Below, piece after piece: positions 41,325-49,900 of a stretch of 64,000 nt of DNA. Below the pieces are notes generated by a model, which worked only from the letters and a program-made list of their open reading frames with translations, did no database searches and was not told where the DNA came from. Made by a program: the position numbers and the translations under genes. How positions within the stretch are numbered: the stretch's first letter is position 1; every line of letters starts with the position of its first letter. This stretch comes from CAYNSX01 sp964400165 (GTDB taxonomy: Bacteria > Armatimonadota > Hebobacteria > CAYNSX01), in contig CAYNSX010000006.1 of assembly GCA_964400165.1 (NCBI GenBank), positions 4,685-68,684 of the forward strand, in the 5' to 3' direction.

Positions 41325-41818
41325 CGCTGCGTAGCCTCCGTAACATAGGATGAACTGATGAATGACTGCCCAGCCGCCCGAACCCGCCTGGGCCACGCAG
41401 GTGCCGGTGAGATCGCTGCGCTCGTCGGTGTTAGAGGGGGGAACCGACACTGGCACACGCCCCGCCGCGCCGCGTGAGCGGCGCGCCGGGCGCTGTCCTC
41501 GTAGCAGGTTCCTCGCCTCCCCCCAGGGCACCAATAGGGTGCGGTCACAGTTCCCTCACCTGGGAGCGCCGGCGCCCGGTTGCCCGGCCGCCGGACCGCT
41601 GTTCGTTCTGCTCTCCCACCACGCCGGTCCCTCCTGGGAACCGGTTGCTTGCAAGTTAGGCATCCAAGGGCTTCCTCCCTGCCGCCCCCTCCGGTCAAAT
41701 GTGATTTTTCTATGAAACTTCCCTGCCGGCTGATTCTCCTTCTCGTTCCTTGTATTTTCTCGCGCCGGTTTGCGCCTTGGCGCCGCGATGGCGAGGAAGC
41801 ATCGCAGTGGTGTGGTGG
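41325..41818. other. Gene-free GC-rich stretch
   Basis: No supported gene is visible. On the minus strand this is the upstream region of the protein at 39573-41324. It contains several possible stems (for example near 41470-41490, GCGCCGCGTGAGCGGCGCG) but I cannot match a known riboswitch. Confidence 0.4.
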
Positions 41819-41890
41819 GCGCCTTCGTGGGCACTGGGCTGGACACGACCCAACTGCAGTTCGCCGGCCGAATCTCCCCGGGGTGGACTT
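41819..41890 (+). pseudogene. Decayed fragment of a subtilisin-like protease gene
   Basis: In one frame this reads GAFVGTGLDTTQLQFAGRIS then PGWTS. This matches the active-site Asp region AIVDTGLDPTHLEFAGRIQ and AGWS of the intact protease at 37609-39504. The catalytic Asp is changed to Gly here (VGTG for VDTG). No start, His or Ser region is found nearby, so this is a remnant of a duplicate. Confidence 0.75.
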
Positions 41891-42052
41891 CGAAAGTGGC
41901 ACAGGAAATTGGGTTCGTTTGGCAGTTTTGTCTTTTGGAAGAACGGGTGGCCAGCTGCGCGGGGACGATGTTTGTTAGACAAGCGCTTGCTTACTAGGGG
42001 GCAAGGCGAACGCAGTTCAGTGGGCTGTTGCGCTCTTTGAGATGTTGAGGTA

Positions 42053-42081
42053 CCCCCCTTTCCGACGCGCGGAAAGGGGGG
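42053..42081. terminator. Terminator-like hairpin
   Basis: A 12-bp perfect stem CCCCCCTTTCCG/CGGAAAGGGGGG closes a five-base loop. It lies 20 bp after the stop of the minus-strand gene at 42101-42979. It resembles the intergenic palindrome family in composition but has a different core. Confidence 0.65.
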
Positions 42082-42100
42082 CAGTTCGCTGGCAGAGAGA

Positions 42101-42979
42101 CTAGGAGCGACTCGGACGCAGTGGGAGGCGTGCGTGCGCGCCGCGATGTCGCTGCAGTTCCAGCAAGGAAGTGATGGCGCGATCAAGCTGTCGGGTGAGG
42201 TGGGCTTCGTAGCGGATCAACCTATCCAGCGTGGGGGCGTCGGGCACCAGCGGACGGGCCGCGGCGGTCTCCCGTCTCTGCGCCTCGCGGGCTTCAAGTT
42301 CCGGAAGCAAGGCAAGCACGACCTTCTCGACATATTCAAGCCAGGACCGGATGCTCTCTTCCTTCTTCTTATGAGAGAGCTGCTGGTCGTCGAGCACACT
42401 CCGCACATTCGCGTCGATCGAGGCCAGCCAGAGCTTCGGACAGTCGGACTTGCCTGCCACCTCAAGCGCAATATCACAGTCGTGGTTGCCATGATGCAAT
42501 CCACCCACCGCGATTCGGAGGTCCGTAAGGACTTGCAAGCAGTTCTCCGCTTCAAGCTGGGTCTGCGGCTGCGCGGTGCGGAGCAGCTGGCGGCGTGACA
42601 GGGGCGTGATGTTCTGGAATTGCTTGGCAAGTTCTTCCACGCGCTCGTGATCCTCGGACAGGTCTTCGATATTGCCGACAATGTCGGCAGTTTCAGCACG
42701 CACGACCCTCGCTTGTCGCCAGTAGAGGACGGCGATGTCCTCGACTCTCATCTCTTCCAGCACGCCTTCGGGCTTCAGATCGTCGTGCAGTTGGCGGTGA
42801 AGGCGCTCAAATTCGCGTGGGTCTTCACCGCTGCCCGGGAAGTCCAGGACGACGGACTGGGCGCGAGCGCCGTGTATGAGGGCGTTCCAGCGCGATTTGG
42901 CCTTCCCGGCCACGGTTCGTGGGCCAGTGGACTTCTGCCCATTGCGCCGGTTTGCTTCGATTTGCCGTTCGGTAGCCAT
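42101..42979 (-). CDS. Conserved hypothetical protein with STGPxTxxGKxxSxxNA motif
   Basis: The 292-residue protein has an N terminus ATERQIEANRRNGQKSTGPR then TVAGKAKSRWNALIHGARA, a pattern I recognise from hypothetical proteins scattered in environmental bacteria. The rest is largely helical with Glu/Arg-rich stretches. The C-terminal segment LIRYEAHLTRQLDRAITSL with ELQRHR is also typical. No enzymatic motif is seen; DNA or RNA binding is possible from the basic N terminus. A good promoter is found upstream (43018-43046) and a hairpin after the stop, so it is a single-gene unit. Confidence 0.75.
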   Translation of the reverse strand: MATERQIEANRRNGQKSTGPRTVAGKAKSRWNALIHGARAQSVVLDFPGSGEDPREFERLHRQLHDDLKPEGVLEEMRVEDIAVLYWRQARVVRAETADIVGNIEDLSEDHERVEELAKQFQNITPLSRRQLLRTAQPQTQLEAENCLQVLTDLRIAVGGLHHGNHDCDIALEVAGKSDCPKLWLASIDANVRSVLDDQQLSHKKKEESIRSWLEYVEKVVLALLPELEAREAQRRETAAARPLVPDAPTLDRLIRYEAHLTRQLDRAITSLLELQRHRGAHARLPLRPSRS

Positions 42980-43017
42980 TCGGTACTGCCTTCCTAGGGA
43001 ATAGAGCGATTATCAAA

Positions 43018-43046
43018 AGAATAGCACGCAAACTGGTGTTTGTCAA
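43018..43046 (-). promoter_or_regulatory. Sigma-70-like promoter for the gene at 42101-42979
   Basis: On the minus strand TTGACA (43041-43046) and TATTCT (43018-43023) are 17 bp apart, and the ATG lies about 38 bp beyond the -10 element. It is placed between the end of the restriction-modification gene and the hypothetical gene. Confidence 0.7.
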
Positions 43047-43075
43047 GTGGGCGTGCCGCTTCGTCAATTGGGAGG

Positions 43076-46000
43076 CTACTTGATTGGCCATCCGCCGTGG
43101 TCTTGGATGACTTGGTCGATTTCACTCATCAGGCGGATCGTTTCGTTGAGGGCGACAACAATCCTCTGGTAATGCTGAATGTCGTCATAGGTGAGTTTCC
43201 GGCCCTTGCGGTCTTTGAGCCATTTCTCGCAGACTTGGTAGCCGCCGATGTGAAACTCCCAGACTGCTTTCGGGACTCCGCCGAAGTACTGCGTAGAATT
43301 TATCCGGACGCGGTGGTCTTTCTCGGTGTACTGGATCTTTTCAACCATATTGTCGCCTTTGACGTCGAACTCCGTGATTGGCTTGTTGAGCTTGGGTGAT
43401 TCCATCAGATGGAGTGCGACCAACTCGGCGCCTTTCGTGGCGAGGGTGCGGAAGAGTTTGAGATCACTGGTCAGCGGCAGGCGCGGGAAATCAATCTTCA
43501 AGAACTCCGCGTAGCGCGCCCGGTAGGCCGGGGAATGAAAGACTGCATAGGCGTAATGGAAAATGTCTTCGGGCGTGATGCCATTGGGCAGACTGTCCGG
43601 TTCGGTCTGTGGTAGCCCTAGCTTTTCCGCAAGCGCTTTCAAGAATGCGGGGTTCAGGTTCGGTCGGCGTGTTTGATAACTTGCTGAGGGCTCAAACATC
43701 GCCACCGTGATCGCCTTTCTCCAATCGCTTTTTTTCTTGGTTCCCAAGTCATACAGATAAAGCGGAAACTGGAAACTGTTGCCGCCGCCCACTGATTTGT
43801 TTGCTGCAACGCACTGATCTCCAATCATGTTCGTGCAGTACGCAAACGTGAATTCTGGCGGCGACTGCGGGCGATGTGTCAGGAATGCGATGTTGTCGTG
43901 AAACATATGTTGCATCACCTCACCACGTGGCATGCAAAGAAAGCCTCTCGAATTCCCGGTGTAGTACGTGTACCGAATGTCAAAGGGGCGAAACATGATT
44001 GGGACAAGCTTATCTCCGCTCAATCCTGACTCTTGCAAATCGCGTTGCGCCCATTCGACCCTCCAGTCTCTTGCATCGCTGCCCAGATGGTATTTGGCGC
44101 GCGCTTCTTCGGGCCGCAGCGAAGCGAAATCACTCACCGTGTTCCAAACATCATCTTTGTTAAAGTGAATCGCCAATGAATTTCGCGCAGTTGTCACAGC
44201 GCTCGCGAACACGCGAAACATTTCGGTCACGAGGCAACCTTTCTCATATTCCGAGCGGCGCGCTGAATCCTGTGGCACGAAGAGATAGAGAGGTGCTATT
44301 GGAGAGATGGCTGCCCACTCAGTCTTTGTGATGTCGCCCTCAATCAGGCTCTCATATTTGCCAACGCGAGTTCCCCATAGGTCGGCGTAACGAACTGAGG
44401 GCTCCTCTTTGTTTCCCACCTGTTTGACGCACAGAATAATTGAGACTCCCTGTTGGATGTCGAAGACATTCTCGTCTTCCGAACCGTCGGGAGTCTTCTC
44501 TGCCTTCCGGACGTTGCCGTGCAGGTTGTAAATGAAAATCTGATTGAAGGTGCGCATTAGGCTTCGGCGCATTCCTCGAAAAGTCGGATTGTTGAGGTAG
44601 CCATGATTGGTGATGAAACCAACAACGCCTTCCCCTGTTCTCTCGATGCGCCATTGAGCAAAGCGCATGAATTTCACATAGTCGTCTTGCAGCCATTTGG
44701 GATTGCGTTCCCCAAGCGGCTGTCCGTCGATCGTCTTGTAGTCTTCGATAAGCTTCCCAATAAAAGTGAGGTTGCCAGCCTCATCCTGGCTTCGATTGGC
44801 CGAAACTTTCGAATAAGGAGGATTCCCAAGAATGACCAGAATGGGATCTTCCCGTTTAATTTTTGCGGCGGCGTTGGCTTCCTCCGCGATCCAGGCTACA
44901 AACAACTGCTCGCTTTTCTTGGCGGCCTCTTCCAGCGTGTTGGTCAGATAGATGCCGAGGCGCTGGTCAGATTGGAAAGTATAGCCGAGGTCATGGAGTT
45001 GCATACCAAGTTTGAGGTGGGCAATGGCGTAGGGTGCGACAAGCAGCTCGAATCCGAAAATGCGATTCAGTAGATGCTTGTCCACATAACCGTCCCAGGC
45101 GCCCTTCTGTTTGGCGAACCCTTCGTAAATCTGATTCACGACGAAATACAGGAAGGTGGCCGTCCCGGTCGCGGGATCGAGAATCAATGTGTTCTCGTCA
45201 GCCAGCCCTTTGGGGCGGTTGAACCGCGTCTTCAGCAGGTGGTCAATGGAGCGGACGATGTAGGAGACAACGGGTTCCGGCGTGTAGTACACGCCACGGA
45301 CCTCGCGCATCTTCGGGTCATAGGCGGCCAGGAAGGTTTCATAGAAGTGGACGACCGGGTCTTCCTTTCCCTTGCCTTTGCCAAAGTCTTCGAGAATTGC
45401 GGCCATGTCTGCATGTTTGAGCAGTTCGACAATGTCATCCACGGCCCAATTGATTGTTTCGGGCATGTCCACGCCGGCGATCTCGGCGAAGAGCTTGCGC
45501 AGAAACGGGTTCGTCTTCGGAAGGTTGTACGCCGCCATTTCGCGCGAGAACTCCTGGTTCACCGGCGCATGGACACGCGCCGCGAATAGGCCATACGCGA
45601 GCGTCTGCGCGAACATGTCAGCGAACTGTTTCTCGTCAAGGTCGGGGATGAGCACTTCGCGGAATGCGGCGAGCCAGTTGTGGAGCCACCCTTTCTCGGT
45701 CTCGAGCTCGAAGGTCTTGACGATGAGATCGCGAGTGATCTGCGTCATTCCCGCCATGCGCTTGGCGAGTTCTTTAGCCGTGCCGATGGTGAACGCTTGT
45801 TGCTTGAAAAAGGCATCAAGAAGTTGCGCGAGTTCCAGTTCACCTGCGGGCACAGGCTGCAATTTCCCATTGGACTGTAATTCCGCGATGCGCGCCGTCA
45901 AGCGTTTTGCGCCGCCGACAAACCAGCGGAATTCAAGGTAGTCCGTGAGGGCGAGGTTGGGTAAACCTCCCAGATATTTCTTCAACTGCACTCCGTCATG

Positions 46001-46279
46001 TGTACTCGGGGTGGCCTTCCGGCTGTCCTTTTCAATGGCATCCAAGGAAATGCCGAAGGCCTTCGTCTCGATGTGCCCGAGGGGGATCTTTTTGCGGGAG
46101 ATGTTGAAGTCGGGCGCACCGCTCTGGATGCGCTTCGGTTCGTTCGTCGCTGTTATGCCTTTGCCGACAGCTTCCAGCAGCGCCTTCAGCGCGGGCCGAT
46201 GCGTGTGCTCGGTGGCATCGCCGTGCGCGAGGTTCTTGCTGAGGGCTTTGATGTAGGTGTCGTACGGAGAAGCGCTCAA
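43076..46279 (-). CDS. Single-chain restriction-modification enzyme (nuclease plus N6-adenine methyltransferase)
   Basis: The 1067-residue protein starts at TTG 46279, with AGGAGGG about 10 bp upstream. The N-terminal nuclease-like domain has PD 56-57 and E71-T-K73 (GHIETKAFG), a PD-(D/E)XK arrangement. A helical region leads to the methyltransferase: AdoMet motif ILDPATGTATF (about 366-376) and catalytic NPPY (486-489). The C-terminal part (about 640-1067) should be the target-recognition domain. It resembles Type IIG and Type ISP enzymes; no helicase motifs are seen, which argues against a full Type ISP motor. Lower GC than the surroundings suggests transfer. Confidence 0.88.
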   Translation of the reverse strand: MSASPYDTYIKALSKNLAHGDATEHTHRPALKALLEAVGKGITATNEPKRIQSGAPDFNISRKKIPLGHIETKAFGISLDAIEKDSRKATPSTHDGVQLKKYLGGLPNLALTDYLEFRWFVGGAKRLTARIAELQSNGKLQPVPAGELELAQLLDAFFKQQAFTIGTAKELAKRMAGMTQITRDLIVKTFELETEKGWLHNWLAAFREVLIPDLDEKQFADMFAQTLAYGLFAARVHAPVNQEFSREMAAYNLPKTNPFLRKLFAEIAGVDMPETINWAVDDIVELLKHADMAAILEDFGKGKGKEDPVVHFYETFLAAYDPKMREVRGVYYTPEPVVSYIVRSIDHLLKTRFNRPKGLADENTLILDPATGTATFLYFVVNQIYEGFAKQKGAWDGYVDKHLLNRIFGFELLVAPYAIAHLKLGMQLHDLGYTFQSDQRLGIYLTNTLEEAAKKSEQLFVAWIAEEANAAAKIKREDPILVILGNPPYSKVSANRSQDEAGNLTFIGKLIEDYKTIDGQPLGERNPKWLQDDYVKFMRFAQWRIERTGEGVVGFITNHGYLNNPTFRGMRRSLMRTFNQIFIYNLHGNVRKAEKTPDGSEDENVFDIQQGVSIILCVKQVGNKEEPSVRYADLWGTRVGKYESLIEGDITKTEWAAISPIAPLYLFVPQDSARRSEYEKGCLVTEMFRVFASAVTTARNSLAIHFNKDDVWNTVSDFASLRPEEARAKYHLGSDARDWRVEWAQRDLQESGLSGDKLVPIMFRPFDIRYTYYTGNSRGFLCMPRGEVMQHMFHDNIAFLTHRPQSPPEFTFAYCTNMIGDQCVAANKSVGGGNSFQFPLYLYDLGTKKKSDWRKAITVAMFEPSASYQTRRPNLNPAFLKALAEKLGLPQTEPDSLPNGITPEDIFHYAYAVFHSPAYRARYAEFLKIDFPRLPLTSDLKLFRTLATKGAELVALHLMESPKLNKPITEFDVKGDNMVEKIQYTEKDHRVRINSTQYFGGVPKAVWEFHIGGYQVCEKWLKDRKGRKLTYDDIQHYQRIVVALNETIRLMSEIDQVIQDHGGWPIK

Positions 46280-46493
46280 AGGACCGCTACCCTCCTACTC
46301 AGATGCGGACATTGTACGACGCGACGGGAATGAACAGCAGTTCGGGCCGGTCAGGAGACCGGCCCCTACATGCCAAACTGCGCCAGCGGGGACACTCGCG
46401 ATAGCTCCCGTGGCACTACCATCCCCCCAGGAGACCGCGCTCGCGCGCCGAACTCCCTCCCTTGGAAACACAGTGGGATCAGGGGGAATACCG

Positions 46494-46778
46494 ATGCCGT
46501 ACCTCTTTGTCCGCCACAAAGTCGCTGACTACGCGCGCTGGAAGCCGGTTTTCGATTCCCACGCGCCAGACCGCCAGGAGGCAGGTTCCGAAGGAGGCTT
46601 TCTCTTCCGGACCAGCGCCGACCGGAACGAAGTCGTGGTCATTCTGAAGTGGGCCGACCTGGAGGGCGCCAAGGAGTTCGCTCAGTCGCAGGACTTGCGC
46701 GACACGATGATCCGCGGGGGCGTCTCCGACTCGGCCGACATCTACTTCCTCGTCGAAGAAGCGCGCATCCCCTTCTAA
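46494..46778 (+). CDS. Small antibiotic-biosynthesis-monooxygenase-like protein
   Basis: The 94-residue protein starts at ATG 46494, after AGGGGGA. The sequence MPYLFVRHKVADYARWKPVF, EGGFLFRTSADRNEVVVILK, WADLEGAKEFAQSQDLRDTM is typical of dimeric alpha-beta barrel proteins (ABM or cyclase-like). Such proteins may be monooxygenases, heme-related or simply of unknown role. No partner gene is close; the upstream gene is divergent. Confidence 0.75.
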   Translation: MPYLFVRHKVADYARWKPVFDSHAPDRQEAGSEGGFLFRTSADRNEVVVILKWADLEGAKEFAQSQDLRDTMIRGGVSDSADIYFLVEEARIPF

Positions 46779-46856
46779 CCGCGGCCGCGGGCCGGCGATA
46801 CCCGAAGTCTCGGCAGGCAAGATGCCTGCCCCCTGGATGTTCCCTCACCCCCCGGC

Positions 46857-46881
46857 CCCCTCTCCGACGAGCGGAGAGGGG
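46857..46881. repeat. Intergenic palindrome
   Basis: Arms CCCCTCTCCG and CGGAGAGGGG surround ACGAG. It is a member of the window-wide family, located after the small monooxygenase-like gene. Confidence 0.7.
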
Positions 46882-46941
46882 CGGTAACAACTCAACAGGC
46901 CGGGCGGCCTGCGGCCGCGGTAGCCAAGCGTCACAAACAAT

Positions 46942-46965
46942 GGAGGCCCGGTAATCCGGGCCTCC
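46942..46965. terminator. Terminator-like hairpin after DUF11 protein 2
   Basis: A perfect 10-bp stem GGAGGCCCGG/CCGGGCCTCC encloses a TAAT loop, 28 bp beyond the stop of the giant gene. The hairpin and its flanks (GTCACA..., ...AAGGCGT..TCAGG) recur at 54014-54041, after DUF11 protein 3. Confidence 0.75.
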
Positions 46966-46992
46966 GAAGGCGTTGTCAGGTCGTGCGACGGG

Positions 46993-49900
46993 TTACTGCG
47001 GCGGGCGCGTGGCGGTGGGTTGTCCCGTCCGGTCGGGCAATTGCACTTTCGGCTTGTTGCCGTTCCACCCGATGTTGCAGCCCAGTTCGTTGGCGGCGCC
47101 GAGCGTCTGATGCACCGCCTCGAACGCGGCCGGGGTGCCGTTGGCGACCGCCGCCGCCCACATGGCGCTCAACTGCGCCGGCGTGAACGGATAGGCCATC
47201 CCGAACGAGGAGTTCAGATAGGCCGCCACCAGCATGCGGGCCGCCTTACGCACCGGGTTGGGTCCGCCGCCGGTGCCGACCAGTTCGAGCATGGTGCGCC
47301 CGTTGAGGAAGGCGTGTGGCGTGAAGAAGGTGTTGAACAGCCGCGTCTGGATGAACGGCGGGTTACCGACGCCGCCGACGGCCGTCCACTCCGGATCCGG
47401 CGAGGTGTTCCACAGGTAGCGGCCGACGCCGCCCTGCCAGAAGCCGGGCGTGCAGCCGGCGCCGCCGGGGCACTGGACCGTAATGGTGGCGTCGTCCGAG
47501 TTGTCCTGGGCGTCGAGCGCCGATTCATTGGTCGCCGTCACCCGCGCCGTGTTGACCAAGTCGCCGCAGTCGGCCGGGTTAGTGGTCGGCCGGCAGACGG
47601 TGACGCTGTAGGTGGCGCCGGGCGCCATCGTGCCGATGTTGCAGTTCAGTTGATTGCCGCCGGAGATGTTGCAGGCGCCGCCGGTCTGCGACTGAATCGA
47701 CCAGCCGGTTCCGGGCAGCGTGTCCGTGAGGACGACGCCCGTCGCCGTGCCGGCGCCGTCATTGCTGACGACGATGCTGAAACAGGCATCGTTCGGCGCG
47801 GTGATTGGGGTGGTCACCGGTTCCTTGTTCACATGGACATCCGGGCAGTCGACCACGATGGTGGCGCTGTCGGAGTTATCCGACTGGTCGTCCTGCGGCT
47901 CGTTCGAGGCGCGGACTTCGGCGGTGTTCTGCAACTCGCCGCAGTCGGCCGCGGTGGTGGTCTTGCAGACGGTCACCTGGTAGTCGGCGCCGGAGGCCAG
48001 GTCGCCGATGTCGCAGGTCAGCGCATTGCCGCCGGCGATGTTGCAGGCGGCGCCGTCCTGCGAGTCGATCGACCAGCCGCCGCCGGGCAGCGTGTCGGCG
48101 AGCACGACATCGTAGGCCGTCCCGTCGCCGTCATTGCTGACAGTGATGGTGAAGCAGGCCTCGTCGCCGGCGCTGATGGGCGAGTTGTCGGCGGTCTTGT
48201 CGACATGGACATCGGGACACTCCACCACGATGGTGGCGTCGTCCGTGTTGTCCTGGGCGGCGGCCTCACTCTCGTTCGAGGCCGAGACTTCGGCGGTGTT
48301 GTCGAGGTTGCCGCAGTCTTCCGCGGTCGTGTCCCGGCAGACGGTCACCGAATAGGTCGCGTCCGGGGCCAGCGTGCCGATGTCGCAGTGCAAGATGTTG
48401 CCGCTGGTGATGTTGCAGGCGGCGCCGTCCTGGGAGTCGATGGCCCAGCCGGCGCCGGGCAGGGTGTCGTCCAACTCGACATCGTAGGCGTCACCGGGAC
48501 CGGCGTTGCTCACCTCGATGGTGAAGCAGGCCTCGTCACCGGCGTTGATCGGCGTGTTGTCGGCTGACTTCTCGACATGGACATCGGGGCACTCCACCAC
48601 GATGGTGGCGCTGTCCGAGTTGTCGGTCTGGTCATCGGCCGGCTCATTGCTCGCCGAGACGGTGGCGGTGTTGGCCAACTCGCCACAGTCTTCGGCGGTC
48701 GTGTCGCGGCAGACGGTCACGGTGTAAGTGCCGCCGGAGGCCAGGTCGCCGATCGTGCAGTCGAGCGAGTCATCGGCGCCAGGCGTGATGTTGCACGCCG
48801 AGCCGTCCTCGCTGTCGATGGCCCAGCCGGTGCCGGGCAATGTGTCGGAGAGCGTGACATCGTGCGCGGTGCCTTCGCCGTCATTGCTGACGACGATCGT
48901 GAAGCAGGCTTCGTCGCCGGCATTGATCGGCGTGTTGTCGGCGGTCTTCTCGACATGGACATCGGCGCAGTTCACCACGATGGTGGCGTCGTCGGTGTTG
49001 TCCACCTGGTCGCCCGACGGCTCGTTGGTCGCCGAGACGGTGGCTTCATTGAACATTTCGCCGCAGTCGGTGTCGGGGTCGGTCTCGCGCTCCACGGTCA
49101 CCTGGAGCGAGCCGCCCGACGCCAGACTGGCCGCGGTGCATTCCAAGAAGTCATCGGCGGCCGGCGTGATGTTGCAGTTCCAGCCGGCGTCGGCGAAAGT
49201 GATGCTCCAGCCGGTGCCGGGCAGCGTGTCGGTCATGTCAATGTCGGTCGCGGTGCCGGCGCCGTCGTTGGTCACGGTGATGGTGAAGGAGGCGGTGTCG
49301 CCGCCGTCAATCGGCGTCGCGTTCGCGTCCTTCAGAATGTGGACATCGGGACACTGGACATTGATGGTGGCGCTGTCCTCATTGTCCTGGGCATCCGCCT
49401 CGGACTCATTGGAGGCCGAGACAACGGCGGTGTTGTCCAACTGGCCGCAATCTTCCGGCGCAGTCGTCTTGCAGACCTTGACCGTGTAGGTGCCGTCGGG
49501 GGCGAGCGTGCCGATGTCGCAGTCCAACTGGTCGTCGGCGCCGGGGGTGATGTTGCAGGCGGAGCCGTCCTGGCTGTCGATGGACCAGCCGGTGCCGGGC
49601 AGCGTGTCGTGCAGTTCGACATCGAAGGCCGTGCCGTCGCCGTCATTGCTGACGACGATGGTGAAGCAGGCATCCTCGCCGGCATTGATTGGCGAGTTGT
49701 CGGCGGTCTTCTCGACATGGACATCGGGGCAGTCCACTACGATCGTGGCGCTGTCCGTGTTGTCCTGCGCGTCGGCTTCCGACTCATTGTCCGCCGCCAC
49801 GGTGGCGGTGTTCTCGAGTTCCCCGCAGTCGTCGGCGGTCGTGTCGCGGCAGACGGTGACCGTGTAGGAAGCGTCCGCGGCCAGATCGCCGATGTCGCAG

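Noticed and set aside
41325..41700. Possible riboswitch upstream of the gene at 39573-41324
   Set aside because: Several GC-rich stems can be drawn, but no conserved core of a known riboswitch class was recognised.
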